Source: Sipunculus nudus (Eukaryota > Annelida > Sipuncula > Golfingiida > Sipunculidae). Taken from it: 64,000 nt of DNA. The translations under genes and the position numbers were made by a program. Shown here in pieces: positions 1-12,479 of this stretch. Position 1 is the stretch's first letter; the number at the start of each line of letters is the position of its first letter. The notes under the pieces are model-generated. The model made no database searches. It was not told where the DNA came from and saw nothing but the letters and a program-made list of their open reading frames with translations. The stretch spans positions 46,061,797 through 46,125,796 of the forward strand of contig CM049321.1 in assembly GCA_026874595.1 (NCBI GenBank), given 5' to 3'.

Positions 1-835
1 ATGTGTTAGCTAGGGTTGTAATAGAAAAGTAATAGCTATTATTCTAATACTTGGGGTATTATTACCATTACTAGTTCAAATTTCTTTTCTATCAATAGTA
101 ATATTACTCTTACTAACTTTGAAAACCTGTTATATTCTATTAATATTAGGTATTACTATTGCCTCATTCCTTGTTGTAATATGCCACTGATGTAACTGTT
201 GTTAATACTCATAAATTATTAAACATGATGAATGACATAGTCAGTCTGTCAGATATGTTGTTTTATACTATTTTCACATATATCGGTTGTCATTAAATAT
301 CTTCATTAGGCTACAGCCACATATTATTCATAAGTTGATATTATATAAATAATAACATATGGTTGTTATTATTATTGTTATTATTATTGTAATCATTGTT
401 ATTATTATATGATTACATACGGGTAACATATGGTTATATGCTTTATACAATGTCAGTGAGTTCCTTTAACAATATAACTTTTATATATTAACTTTTATAT
501 AACTTTTTGTGTCGAAGTTTCTGAACATTCCCACCACTATGTTAAAATTGTATATTTTGTCCTGGCTAAGAAATATATTTTTGAAAACCTACGAGACCAG
601 ATGTTTCTTCAATGCAAACCCTCTACTATAATAAGTTAATGCTTTGATATATTTCAACTGTATATGGCCTGTTTATATGCCCTAGAGTTTGCATTTCACC
701 TTAGTATTTTGATTAAGCATAACACAACATTGTATATATTTTATATTGTCCGGGGTGTTCATTAATAAAAATATTTTTAACTTTGTGAGTATATATTTAA
801 TTTAATAACATCATTAAACAAGTTTGGTTAGAAAA
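1..835. other. AT-rich non-coding stretch
   Basis: No convincing coding region, RNA gene or mobile-element terminus is visible. A short run of TTATTATTG-type trinucleotide repeats lies near 361-410. Confidence 0.5.
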
Positions 836-951
836 AGTACTCATTAAAGTACTCGAGTACATTTTGAGTACTCGGTACTCGTACTCGAGTACTTTTGAAA
901 AAAGTGCAAAAGTACTCATACTTGTACTCGAGTACTTTAAAAGTACTCGGA
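836..951. repeat. Palindromic AGTACTCG minisatellite
   Basis: About eight copies of AGTACTCG or its complement are packed into 115 bases. Several are joined head to head as the palindrome GTACTCGAGTAC, separated by short A- or T-rich spacers. There is no open reading frame. Confidence 0.75.
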
Positions 952-2337
952 CCCAACTCTGATATATATATAAATATATTATACACGTGCATGTATTTAC
1001 TGGTACAATTTTAATATAGATTTAAGTTACCTTGTTATTTTTAAAAGTGCCGTGAGAATTCGTATAACGGTTTGTAAATTTACACTATTTTTATTATTGT
1101 TATTAATAATATTATTATCAATATTACTAAATAGCAAATCTACACAAATGTACAGGCTCGAAACATTAGAAAGACAAAGATTCCGTTGGGATGGCCATTG
1201 CCGTTACCTTTGTCTGTAAAATTATATTACAATTGTTAATTTCACTTTACATATGATTTAGCTCAGATCTTTATGTGGATATGCGCACTGCTTTCGGGCA
1301 GTCACTTGGAAGCAGGATGGCAGATGAGCGCATGGTTTCGTTTATCTTTCTTAAGCTACATGCTGCTCAATTGCATTTTTATAGGGTTTGGAACATTTTC
1401 ACTTTTGGCACAATAAGCCCTCAGGTTGGAGTAAGGGGCGAATTGAGCTGATGCTGTGGTTGGCGTCATGTTCACGAGATTTAAATTTCGCAAATTTTGT
1501 CATTTCTTTGATTCGCGAGGGTACTTTTTCCGCGATTACCATAACCTTACATAACCTACTAAGAGTATATCCATTATTATATGAATCATAAATTTTATAA
1601 AAATTTTGGTGAATAATCTATGCGCAAAAAGTATCACATTTAGTAAAAGGAACATGATGTGACAGGATATAATTTATAATAGAAATATCTGATTTATAGG
1701 TAACATTCACGATCTTTTATGATTTATAATAGCAATATTTTACCTTCCACTTGCCTTCGATTGTGGGGCGAAGGTTTTATTTTGGCGATCATTTCCCTTT
1801 CTCGAATATCTCGAATTTAAAACCCTCGCGAACAAAAGGACAACCACAGTATTCCAATTGTGATAAGACCCATGCGTTTCTGCCGCTCAAGAATCAACAA
1901 TGAATGGCTAACCTAGACCCTAAACCCGTAAGCTTGCTAGGTTCAATCAAAACAGACATGGTAAGACATCTGTTCCCAAAAGCGAACACTGCTGGTACAC
2001 GAATTATTGGCTGAGTATAGCTAGGGAAAATCACGCAAATTTCAAATGTTTAAAATGCTTTAGAAAACACTTTTTATTGCAGCTCTGAAAGCAATGTTGG
2101 ACATTTTTTTTTTTTTGGCCAAATGGGTACATATTACCATAGGATTTTAAATATAGGATGAAGCACTGGCGCGAGGAGATGTACACCTTTGAAACTGGGG
2201 AAACAGAGGGCGCATAAATATTAACTTTAATCACACATTTGATACTGTTATATCGGCCAACAAATCAGCTTCAATTTGTAGTTTTGCTAGCCCAGAAATC
2301 ACGACTTATATATAGATATAAGCGATAATGCTTTATT
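952..2337. other. Non-coding stretch
   Basis: Only short chance reading frames are present. There are no splice-bounded exons, RNA genes or terminal repeats that I can support. Confidence 0.45.
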
Positions 2338-2636
2338 TCAGACTCACTGTCCATAAACATACATGTACATTTATGTTTACACATAATATGCATACACACA
2401 AAAACAATATTTATAAAAAATATTATAGACACGCATATATAGGCCTTCATATATATATATAAAAATATATATATGTACTTACATATTCATACACACATAC
2501 CTACACATATATATATACATATGTGCAAATATATACATACATGCGCATAAACATATATGCATCCACATTATATATACACATTATACACATGAATGTATAC
2601 ATGATATATAAATATACAAATATACACATTTATATA
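2338..2636. repeat. ACATATA-rich low-complexity tract
   Basis: Degenerate alternation of ATAT and ACAT/ACAC, continuing after the SINE at about 2960-3146. Reading frames in it translate to Tyr/Ile/His runs and are artefacts. Confidence 0.8.
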
Positions 2637-2637
2637 C

Positions 2638-2860
2638 GAGGCCTGAACAGTGGAGGGTTTAAACGCTGGCGACCCGGGTTCGATCCCCGGCGTGGCTATG
2701 GTTTGTAGTTGCCAATCCAAGCCCGGTGGTTTCTTCCGGGTTCTCCGGGTTTCCCCCACCCTTATACAGACTACCGAAACGCCATCTTCTGAGCCGTGGA
2801 GAATGTCATGATTAGTTTAATAACTATTTGTACAACCCATATGTCCTTGAACAAAAAATG
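2638..2860 (+). mobile_element. tRNA-derived SINE
   Basis: A tRNA-like head carries a clear RNA polymerase III box B, GGTTCGATCCC, at 2677-2687, with a box-A-like segment about 30 bases upstream. It is followed by a GC-rich body with TTCCGGGTTCTCCGGGTTTC (from about 2736), a conserved-core type of sequence seen in several animal SINE families. It lies inside an AT-rich tract that differs sharply in composition. The 3' boundary is uncertain and no target-site duplication was found. Confidence 0.7.
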
Positions 2861-3146
2861 GTCAATAACGGAACCGCGACTACTAATAAACTAACCTCTC
2901 ACTTGCACCAAATGACCCGTCGACTTTGACGGTCTCTGTTAGAAAAACACAAACACCTACTTGTGTACTTGTATTCACACACACATATATATATATATAA
3001 ATATATATAAAACCACATATCTATACATTCATACATATACATACATATATTTACATATATATACACATATATACATGCACACATATACACACACGTATGT
3101 GCTCACGCAAATTTACACTCATATATATACATATATATATATATGG

Positions 3147-3455
3147 GGCCATCTTTTAGTTCGGTTAGTATCAGTTATATTGAATATGATAGCCTATTCA
3201 TAAAAAAGCTTTGAAGACATGTAGGCACGCTATTCCTATAAACAATGATAAAAATAGTGACTTTTATACCTTGTCAGCCATGTCAGTTATATTTGAAAAC
3301 ATGTTTCGCTATATAAATGCCTTGGAAAAAATACAAGTACATTGATTTAAATGAAAGGCGCATTTACGGATCTAGCCAGATACATGAATATTGATTTTGT
3401 CCCTAGCAATGTTTAATGCGATATGAAAAGTAAATTAGTTCCTGACATTCTACAG
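3147..3455. other. Non-coding 5' flank of the lectin gene
   Basis: Mixed AT-rich sequence with no ORF or repeat that I can support. Confidence 0.4.
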
Positions 3456-3462
3456 TATATAG
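3456..3462 (+). promoter_or_regulatory. Candidate TATA box of the lectin gene
   Basis: TATATAG lies 49 bases upstream of the proposed ATG at 3511. It would place transcription start near 3487-3492 and give a 5' leader of about 20-25 bases. TATA-like strings are common in this AT-rich DNA, so this rests on position only. Confidence 0.3.
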
Positions 3463-3510
3463 CACCCACAAGCGGGCGGTCAACTGCAACTATATTGTTT
3501 ACTAGCAATC

Positions 3511-6500
3511 ATGTGCTTAATATTTACAAAATACGCTCTGTGTATGCTCTCATTTTTCCTGTTTGGATTATTCCTTGATGGTAAGAATAGAGAAGAAAAA
3601 ATAGTGTTGTGAGTTTTTTAATAAAATAAAATAAAAAAAATTAAATAAAAGGAACTTTATTTGACAAGATTATAAATGTTTAAAATTTATCTGATATTCT
3701 CTGCAAGTATGTGACCATAAATTTTGTAGCTGTCCAATGCAATTCCATTTCAGAAACTGACGCATCGCTGCCGTTTGACACGTGGTATCGGATACAGAAC
3801 GGGAGGAGAATGCAGTCAATAATAACGAAGCGATTCGTCATTGCCGGGGTATCTATGAGGCGCACACTGGGCTGTCTGACACACTGCAATGCCAATACAT
3901 TATGTCACGTTGCGGCACTGGATACAAGTAGTAAATGTTTGCTTGGTCTCGCAAGCAACTGGTCTACAAAAGATACATTCGAAGAAGCCACCACCTTTCC
4001 AAAAATAGCATGTATACCAGATTTAATTACAGTTCACTGTTATTTTACTCATATACAAATGCATGTGTTAAGCAGCAGGCAGTCTAGATACATTGTTTAC
4101 ATGATATTGTAGCTTCGTATCCCGAAACCTGAATGAAATTTTCTAGTATGTAAACGCCCATATAGCATATAACATATATAAGACCACATATATTTCCATG
4201 AATATATATCAGCTGAATTTATAAATACATATTTAATAAAAGGTATAAATGAAATAATTGAAACGCTGCACCGTTTATTTTACATTATGCTGCTTCTTAC
4301 ATGAATTCTTTTAAATATTTCTAAATGGCTTTCGTAAAAACAGTTGGATCAAACACCTCAAAGGGCCCAGTAGGCACACCGTTTTCGGATAATAGGAGGA
4401 CAAACATTGACTTGTCTTCGCAAGGCAAAGGTGAATCACCACGTTTCAATAGACGAAAAGCATACAGGATACATATCATTTCATTGTAATAAAATCATCA
4501 CATTTTACCGAATGATTCAAGTGTATATGCCTAATGAGGTCCAAATAAAGCTGCTTGTTACGATTGTTTTATTTTTCGTTAGCAAATACAAGAGTTAAAA
4601 CTTTTCTTTGAAACACAGATGTCGAAATAGGACATGGTGTTAACGAAGGTTCTATATGTCATATTTTGGCGAACATAATGGGTGCCTAACTTTATGTAAC
4701 AATTGTGATACATATATGTGGAAATAGAACTTTTAAGAAAGCCTTTTGAAAAAAAGAAAAGCTTTTAATATGTAACAAAAAGGTTTAGGACATGTTTAAA
4801 TGAAGCGATCAAAATGAAGTTCTTTCTCATTGTCTTTTTTTTCTGTGGAATCTATAAAAATGTGCTAATATAAGTCGAACTGAATCTAAATGCAGACAAC
4901 AATGAGGAATTGATCACTCCAATCGCCATGATGAGCACACCCATTCGGCAGAACAGGACAGATTTTGGTAAGGGTTCTTTTAATATTTCTTTGTGGAGGT
5001 AACCGCCTCCATTTTTTTATATTCTAAGTGAACTACGTAAACTAGTATGTACACCTGCAGCATTCCATCAAGATTTCGGGCTTCGTGACAGGGTAGTGAC
5101 ACACGGCCGTTGGGCACGATCTGTACATTAAGCCTGCAGAGCGCTCATCCTTGGTGGGGGCCGACCATAAAAAAAAAATCTCACCACCTCGGCTGAGATT
5201 CGAGCTCATTATCTCCCTACTTCGAGTCCTGTGCTCTACCCTGAGCCACAGAAGCCGGTATTTTGATGAGTGTTAGCATTCACTGCCGGAGGTAACCAAC
5301 CACATGATGCTAATGCTCAGCCACTAGCCTAACTTCATTTAGTTTGGCCAGGATCTCTTCGTTCAGGAATTGATATTCTATCCAAAACTCATAGTCTTAT
5401 GTTTGTGCAATATTTCTTTAGGAATCAAATTTCAGCTGATTCACAGGAAAAACGTAACAGCTACATTCTTCTTATCTCCATTTGCCACAATCCTTAGTTT
5501 ATTTTTGGTGTTCTTTCTTAAGATTTGCATTGATCTCTACTGTACTGAACGATCTGTCTGTCTGATGACCAATTTGTTCCATTTGAATTTTTTTTTACTT
5601 CATGATTTTATGGCACGTTTCCCTCTATGGTTGACCTGACAGTCTAGTAAAGAATAAATACGTATTGTCGTGTTTACAATGACAATCATGAAAACAATTG
5701 TTCCCTGGGCTCACAATGGCGTTTGATATGAGAATTTTTATTTTTAAAATACTGAGCTCCCTCCCTACCTCAGCTTCGGCAGTCATGCTTGGATTATAAA
5801 GTGATATCAGATAAAAGAGGATGCTTCATCGTCCAGGAAATTTATGCAGTAAACAATCTAAATTGTCATAAATTTGATTAGATAAAAATGTTTAGATAAA
5901 CATTGGGACTGAATTCAGACTGGCAGTTGAGGTTATCCTTGCAGAATGCAGCAGAGGGTTTGAAGACATGTTTGTACCACCACAGGATGAAGTAAGGAGG
6001 AAGATTCCATCATGCTATCTTGGCATCAAGGTATTTGTTACACAGTGTTGGAATGTTAGCAAAGCTATTTTTTAACGAGGAAGTGTTCTAAATTTCAATA
6101 AGTGTAATTTAATAGTACAGTTAAAAGTATTGACACACTGTTGTTTGATAATTAATAAAGGTATTTAAACAATATAAACAATTTTTGCAAAAAAAATCCA
6201 AACAGAAGTGCTTAAGTAATTTATGATTATCAATTCTTACTCACCTACTGGTGATAAATGGAACTGGCATGTGCACTGGGTGCCCTACACTAATTTCATG
6301 TATTTGAAGGAACCATACTCACCAGTATCACAATATCATATAATTTAGACCTTGGAAAACAAATGGCATTGTTATGGTACATAAGGAAACTTGTGGTGTG
6401 ATATGTGAGTGAATGCCAAGACTTCATGCATGGTTTCAGAAACATTCGGAAAGTCCAAGGACGTTTAAAGAACCAATACCTTAATTTCGAATTTTTGTAT

Positions 6501-7286
6501 GTGTTATCGCTACTGATTACATATTCAAGAAGCATGATTTCAAACTGCATTATTGATGATGATATAAAAAAAGTCAGACATACCAATGTACGTTTGATTT
6601 ATGATAAACTAGAGAAAAAAAGCGCATGCAATGAATACAAAAAATATAATTTACATTTTAAATCAAACTTCATAACAAGGACTATAGTTTCAATTATATC
6701 ATCCTATAGATAAAGATATCATGATTCAGAAGTATATTACTTTACCCAAGTGCTGATACATTTTCATTATTCCTTTCCCTGTAGGTTTAATAATCCAAAA
6801 CAAATAAAAACATATATTAGTAAGATATCACTCTCACATCATACAAACTTTTCCATTGATTCCACACTGCCTCAAACCGAGGAATGGTATTTCTGAAACA
6901 TATGCATCGATATTTATATCGTTTTCCCTTAATTCTCTGATCAGGGACCTCTTAATTGGGAAGCTGCTGGAAAGTTGTGTAAGCAGAAGAGCGGATATCT
7001 GGTCACCATAGAAACAGCTGAGGAACAGATACATGTGGCAAGATTCATCAAGCAACGATGTAATGTTTATATTTTTATTGCGAAATCATTGAACATTGTA
7101 GGGTTTGTAATATAAAGAGGAATAAGACAGACGTAGAAGGAGTAAGGTGTAGAAATGTACATAACGAAGCATTAAATTTGACGCCGATGTTCTATTTAGT
7201 ATTACACACCGACGATTGTCATAAAGCTGTAGTAACTGAGTCCTTTTGCGTGTTTGACACTCTGTAAACGTAAACATGCTTTACTT

Positions 7287-7340
<54 letters not shown>

Positions 7341-8233
7341 CCAACATTGCTTACAGAACGAACTCATAGCTCTGTTAGCAGGATGCTAAAGTTGGTTCAT
7401 AGTATTTATATTTCAAGCATAATATCAAAGGCTAACAACATTAACAGTCCGTTAACAGATCCCAAATGAAGATGGCGATGCCATTAAAACACGTGTTCAT
7501 GTGTAACTGACTATTTTAGTAATAAAGCAATCTCCTGTTGATAGTTGATATAGGCATTATAACATGGTGTTTAAAGGGATGATGAATTACCTCTGGCTTT
7601 CTCTACAATTCGTGCCTGAGACTAAGACATGGTTTTGGACATCAACGGGGAGACGTTTGATGTACAATAATTGGATTCCTGGTCAACCAACTTTTATTAA
7701 AAGAAACTCATACTGCACTGTCATCAATCCTCTTTTGTCGTCTCGTTGGGGAAATTCGCGCTGTCACTTTGAATTTGGTGCAATTTGTGAATCACTCGCC
7801 AGGAAAAATACAGGTAAATGCGAACAGATTTACAAATTTTTATAAAGTATTTGGTTTAAATTCCAAAAATATCACAACTATTATTATTATTATTATGATA
7901 ATTTGCTGCATAAATAATGCTACTGGATTTGATTCAATATTGGATACTTAATAACAGATAAACCCCTTGAAAACAGGGGATTATTAATATGTGGGGTTAA
8001 TTACACAATATGATTCGATTTCGGAAAGCTTTGCCAGAAAACCTGTGTTCCGTACTTATGCATACAACAAGTGGCAAATGCCCGATTTGGAGACAACTAC
8101 TTTTAATATATTGTCAATCAATAAATTGGGTAAAAAGACTAAATTTCATTTTATAAAACAAACACACTAATGTTCGAGGATGTGTTTTACACATTTCTTT
8201 TTTTTTTTTTTTTTTTTACTTGTATCAGAATAA
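3511..8233 (+). CDS. Secreted PAN/apple plus C-type lectin domain protein, seven exons
   Basis: Exons: 3511-3580, 3754-4011, 4896-4967, 5945-6030, 6945-7059, 7577-7813, 8229-8233. Every intron starts GT and ends AG, and the phases (1,1,1,0,1,1) keep one frame for 280 residues. Residues 1-23 form a hydrophobic signal peptide beginning MCLIFTKYALCML. A PAN/apple-like domain follows (cysteines 64, 68, 74, 85), then a 24-residue hinge and a long-form C-type lectin fold with cysteines 135/157, 174/271 and 247/263, so all expected disulfide partners are present. The usual calcium and sugar-binding EPN/QPD motif reads QPT (237-239) and the WND motif reads WGN (258-260), so classical calcium-dependent sugar binding is doubtful. 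It is probably an extracellular recognition or adhesion protein. The tiny last exon, which supplies the stop codon, is the weakest call; reading through the 7813 donor also reaches a stop soon. Confidence 0.8.
3754..4011 (+). CDS. PAN/apple-domain exon of the lectin gene
   Basis: A strong pyrimidine-rich acceptor ending TTTCAG precedes 3754, and a GTATAC donor follows 4011; the exon is phase 1 at both ends. It encodes residues 24-109, with the PAN-type spacing C-x3-C-x5-C-x9-C (LGCLTHC, LCHV, SKCLLG). PAN modules usually have four to six cysteines and mediate protein or carbohydrate contacts; here four are visible. Symmetric phase 1-1 exons are typical of shuffled extracellular domains. Confidence 0.7.
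5005..5287 (-). mobile_element. tRNA-like SINE in lectin intron 3
   Basis: Read on the minus strand, about 5175-5258 resembles a tRNA head: TGGCTCAGGGTAGAGC as box A and a T-arm-like TGAG/CTCA stem around CTCGAAT as box B. The acceptor stem does not pair, so it is not a working tRNA gene. The 10-base direct repeat GGAGGTAACC at 4995-5004 and 5288-5297 brackets the block and could be its target-site duplication. It lies wholly within the intron between 4967 and 5945. Confidence 0.5.
5945..6030 (+). CDS. First C-type lectin domain exon
   Basis: Acceptor TCCTTGCAG precedes it and donor GTATTT follows. It enters in phase 1 and leaves in phase 0. It encodes residues 134-162, including CSRGFEDM and SCYLGIK, the N-terminal cysteine pair of long-form lectin domains (C135, C157). 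It is too short to be found as an ORF and was recovered because it joins the PAN/hinge exons to the lectin core in frame. Confidence 0.7.
6945..7059 (+). CDS. Second C-type lectin domain exon
   Basis: Acceptor CTCTGATCAG precedes 6945 and a GTAATG donor follows 7059. It enters in phase 0 and leaves in phase 1. The translation contains NWEAAGKLC and GYLVTIETAEEQ, matching the helix and strand region W-x-A-x3-C...G-x-L-V-x-I-x-x-A-E-x-Q that is highly characteristic of C-type lectin domains. C174 is expected to pair with C271 in the next exon. Confidence 0.85.
7286..7338. repeat. (TA)n microsatellite
   Basis: About 26 TA repeats in the intron between the second and third lectin-domain exons. 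Confidence 0.95.
7577..7813 (+). CDS. Third C-type lectin domain exon
   Basis: The translation shows the lectin core in order: YLWLSL (WIGL-type strand), TWFW, YNNWIPGQPT, YCTV, RWGNSRCHF and AICES. The donor is CAG|GTAAATG at 7813/7814. The acceptor at 7575-7576 has a weak pyrimidine tract, but joining the T at 7059 to GG at 7577 restores a Trp and the normal spacing to the WIGL-type strand. The calcium-site residues are not canonical (QPT, WGN). Confidence 0.85.
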
Positions 8234-10937
8234 CAGACGACACAGGTTCCATGTGGATATCCAGGTGAATTCTTTGAATTACAAAAAAAAAAAAAATACC
8301 TCTGGGGTTCCTACTTCGGTTGGCCAGCTTTGAGACAACACACAATGTGATGAAGTTCCGTGTGCCATAAATTACGAACTATTATCCATAAAAACTCTAT
8401 TTGTTCTGATCAGCTTTGTCTGATTCACTTGCGTCTTGATGTGACACTACCGGCATTTATAATCCAGAAAATATTAAAGGTATGAGAAAAAAAATGTAAA
8501 AACCAATGGGAACTAATCAGTGATTCATTGTGCGTACATTAATCAATATTTAAATGCACATTCCTCGCACTGAGGTATTTACATATATAATCGGGTGAAA
8601 AGTTATTGTTGCAATGATATACCGACAGAAATGTTCTCGTTTCTTGACGAAACATTTGCATTAAATATAACAAAAGCTTATTTAAGCGGAAAACACACAC
8701 CCACTCAAGCACACACATTTATGCATATATGTATATATCAGTAATTAAGGGTACCACTAACCAATGTACTAACCCTATGCATGTAAAACATATAGATATT
8801 CTTAGTCGTTTGTACCGTTTGCAATAGTCGAAAATGAAAAAAAGGTAATTCTTAAATCTCAGTGATGAAACGTACCAGCATGATGAGCCTTGCCCTTAGT
8901 GTTCTTTATTAAATGCGAGTGATTTTGTTATGCTGTTGTCAATGCAGCGATTACCATCGCTTCCGCATTCCAACGAAAATAAATTTGGGATATTTGAAAT
9001 TTAGACCCCAAATGTGTCAGGTTCACGCAAAATGGTTATTCTGTATTTGTAGTTTTGTTAAATAACGGCTGCGTGTATAACATTTGCTTTAATTTTTTCA
9101 TTAAAATATGAGCTGCACAGGACTGTTGGAGTTCTTTCATTTGATCAGATGTTCATTTGTGTCGCATTGTGAGCTGATCAAACATATCTCTGTGAAACTT
9201 TTGTGTCATCTATATATTTTCAATGTCATCCGTTACGCAATGTATTTTTTGTTGAAAATTATTTCAAATCACAATTTCGAGCACAGTTGTTACTTATATA
9301 ATTGATTATCATATTTATTTCTTCTTAATCCGTTCTGCTTGTGGTATTATCCCTTACAATTTCCCTTTCCTTAGATCTAAACGTTCATATGTGTATTGGG
9401 CTGTGACTGTAATCTGAATATTAGCTGGGAAGGAAGATGTTACCAGAGCTGGATTTTGGCAGACATATTCCTAGTACTGCAAGTAACTGAAATAAATTAT
9501 CAATTCTTGGTCAAATTATGTAGTTTCTGTAGGAAAACGAATTATATGTGCCCATGCTAGTCCCAGTTCAAATTTAGCGGGGGAGGTGCACAGCCACAGC
9601 AGGAGCCAATCAGTTAGCAGCCATGATGTGTATAAACAACAGCACGTGTCTTTGTGAACAAGCAGGCATGCCATGTCATTAATCAGTGACTGTCTTTGTT
9701 CCAAATACTGGTACTCACCAGAACAAGCTCTGCTAAAACTCCATTCACCAAACAAATACATATTGGCTTTTAAATGTTAACTTTATAAGCCCAGTTTAAA
9801 TCAAGCTTTGTTAGAAATTACACCTTGATTAACAGGATGAGGGTACACACTACACAGTAACATGAACCTGTACACCAAGTTTCTAAGTGAAGCTGTGGCT
9901 TGGCTGAATAAAAATTCTGGGTCAGTTTATTGCTAGGCCATGGACAGGAAACATGAACCACATTGGGTTACCTTAATAATGTTAGGAATTTCTAATTCAC
10001 TTGGGGAAACAGACAGCAACATTTGTTGAATAGATTTTAATGAGTCAACTTGAGATGAATCTGAAGTATTTTAAAGCCTGTATGAAGGTGAGTAAAACTT
10101 TATTTGGAGTTATTGTTTACAAAAGAAAACTCAAATTAATAGCAGGCAAAATGAATAGGAAAATTAAATATGCATGAAAAATACATTTAACCACATAATT
10201 TTCTCGTGATGCCTCTGAAACATGCTTTCCAGATTCCAGTTTGTATACGTCTTTCAATCAGGCAATTAATCTTGATTTACCCTTGGAGTTCTGAGCTAGC
10301 AAAGTGACAGGCACAGGGGGATTTCTGCAATGTGTAATTTACATACACAGGCAACCTCAGTAAGACGGTATCTGTTGGTATCTGTTCACTACTATCGTCT
10401 TCCTGGGGTTACTCAAAAGCATATATATGATAAAACAGGGTTCATATTTATGTAATGTCCCATGTCATTATTGAAATGATAATACATTTACTGGGAACCA
10501 GGGAGACATGAAGATATTTTCTGATTCACACCCATACACAGCTAACCAGCACAGAAGGATACACTACATGTCAGCAGTAAGCCACGTGCTCAGGCTGATG
10601 TCTGTGTATGATAAGCTTGCCTCTGGCTGTCAGTCACAGTCACATGACTCCAAAGCGAACCGAATGGTTCAAAAACTCGGCCTTTAAGATCAAGTTGCTC
10701 AGTGGAGGAACAATGTTAAACATTCCCGAACACAGACAATCACTCAAATGAGACCCCTGTCATCACAGGATGACCGGCAAATGGTTAAAGGGGGTAAAGG
10801 ATTCTACTTATACATGCCTGTACTGGATGAACCAGTATAAAAAGCTAAACATGAGAAGTAACAAGAATTTATAGTTATTTGGCCAAATAAATAATCACCA
10901 TTATCATAACAAGAGATCCTCTTTACAATGTAAATTC
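8234..10937. other. 3' flank of the lectin gene and intergenic DNA
   Basis: Contains a poly-T run just before 8220 and a poly-A run near 8282-8295. No exon chain, repeat terminus or RNA gene is recognisable. I could not place a convincing polyadenylation site for the lectin gene. Confidence 0.4.
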
Positions 10938-11197
10938 TGTTACGGTTGAATCGTGCTGTGATTAATTGGGCAATGTGTCGGCCATCTGGCTGTCAGTGTC
11001 AGGCTGGTTGACCGGGCCACGACCCCGCAGACAAGTAGGCAGGGCTGCGCCAGCCTCGGTCTCGCACGCTGGGTGTCATGTGAATGCAGTCTTTAGTACA
11101 CCGGGCTCCAGGCTTGACGTATGGGTATTTACTGAATAAAAGGTTTTAAATGTGAAGAACTCGTCCTATACCTTACGTTGTAAACAGCAACGTAACA
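10938..11197 (+). mobile_element. Probable solo LTR
   Basis: A 260-base block starts TGTTACGG and ends AACGTAACA, giving perfect 7-base terminal inverted repeats with TG...CA ends. It is flanked by the direct repeat ATTC at 10934-10937 and 11198-11201, the 4-base duplication size common for Ty3/Gypsy. AATAAA at 11135-11140 near the 3' end fits an LTR polyadenylation signal and gives the orientation. It has no similarity to the 206-base LTRs at 22.7/32.3 kb. Confidence 0.6.
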
Positions 11198-12479
11198 ATT
11201 CATATAGAGAGAGGACATCAACAAAACACATATCCTACCTTTCAGAGTTTCCTTTCAAAGACAGAAGCTGTGAAGCAAATGTGTCTTCACATACTTTTAA
11301 TTGTATCTGAATTATTAACCAATGTACCCCAATGTGATGTTGCAATAAAATATCATTAGTATTTTGACATCGTCTTGTTTCTGTATGAGAATGAACATAA
11401 AGCGATAATGTCATAGAGGGATGGTGCGCATCTTAATGCGATTTTCAGTTGCTCAATATTTTGCCATGCTGTCACCTTGAGCGTGCAACAGAAGATAAGT
11501 TAAGTTATCCCTTCAAACTGAGACACCCAATATCATTTTCCTTTCCAGAAGCCATTTAGTATAATGCTTGCCTGTACAATTCAGTATTCTTCACAGCAAT
11601 CAAGCTAACCTGAAGTTTATTGGAGTTTCTGCATTTGTATCGTGAGAAATTACAGAATATTTAATATTATTCAGTCAATATTCCATGTATATAGTTCTAT
11701 GTATATAGTTTGATGAATTGATTTGTACAATATTATTTCAAACCATGTATGTATAATATTTTATTTTCATATGCATGCATGGATGCATTTTAGTTTCCAT
11801 ACTTGTATGCAACTGATACCTTCTTGACCGGGACCCTATAGAAAACACAGCTCTTGCATGCTGAATGGGCTTTCCTGGTTAAATATGTATTATAAATGAA
11901 TGAATAAATAAATCGTCTTCCTCTATTTGACATATGACAAAAACACTGGCACGGGCGGCTGGCGGGAAGCGAGTTCTGCGATCGCGCCCGGAACGATTTT
12001 TTCGTATGCCCGGCGGGTGCCGATTACTTGCATCTAAACATGTATTGGTTCCATTGAAAATCCAGTGTAAATTTATATTTGTATTGCAACAAGTAAATAT
12101 AACATTCATAACAATTATATATAGGCATATATGCAAGTCTATATTTTTATATATTAAACACAAGTATATGTGTTCATAGATATAATTTGTTGTATTAACA
12201 TAGGCTTCGGAACGGGGGGGGGGGGGGGGCTCAGTGCACTGATTGACCTCTTGACTTGGCATGTTGAAACTTGCCATACTGCCTAATCTGTTTTCAAACA
12301 CTGAAAGCCTTTTTCAATTGGCTACACTGCTTTTTCAAAGCTGCATTGACCCAATCTATTATTATAAAACTGACAGAACAATACCATAGAACAATTCTTT
12401 TAAAGTTTAAACCAATCAGCTTAACAGTTTCTTAAAAAAAAACAGTGTATAAGCTAGAAGAGTCTAAAATTACATTTTT
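11198..12479. other. Intergenic DNA with a G16 tract
   Basis: There is no supported gene. A run of 16 G occupies 12214-12229. A locally CpG-richer patch at about 11945-12025 has no recognisable exon. Confidence 0.4.

Noticed and set aside
2523-3203. ORFs rich in Tyr, Ile and His
   Set aside because: Translations of ACATATA-type low-complexity DNA.
5175-5258. Functional tRNA gene
   Set aside because: Box-like motifs are present but the acceptor stem does not pair and there is no normal anticodon arm.
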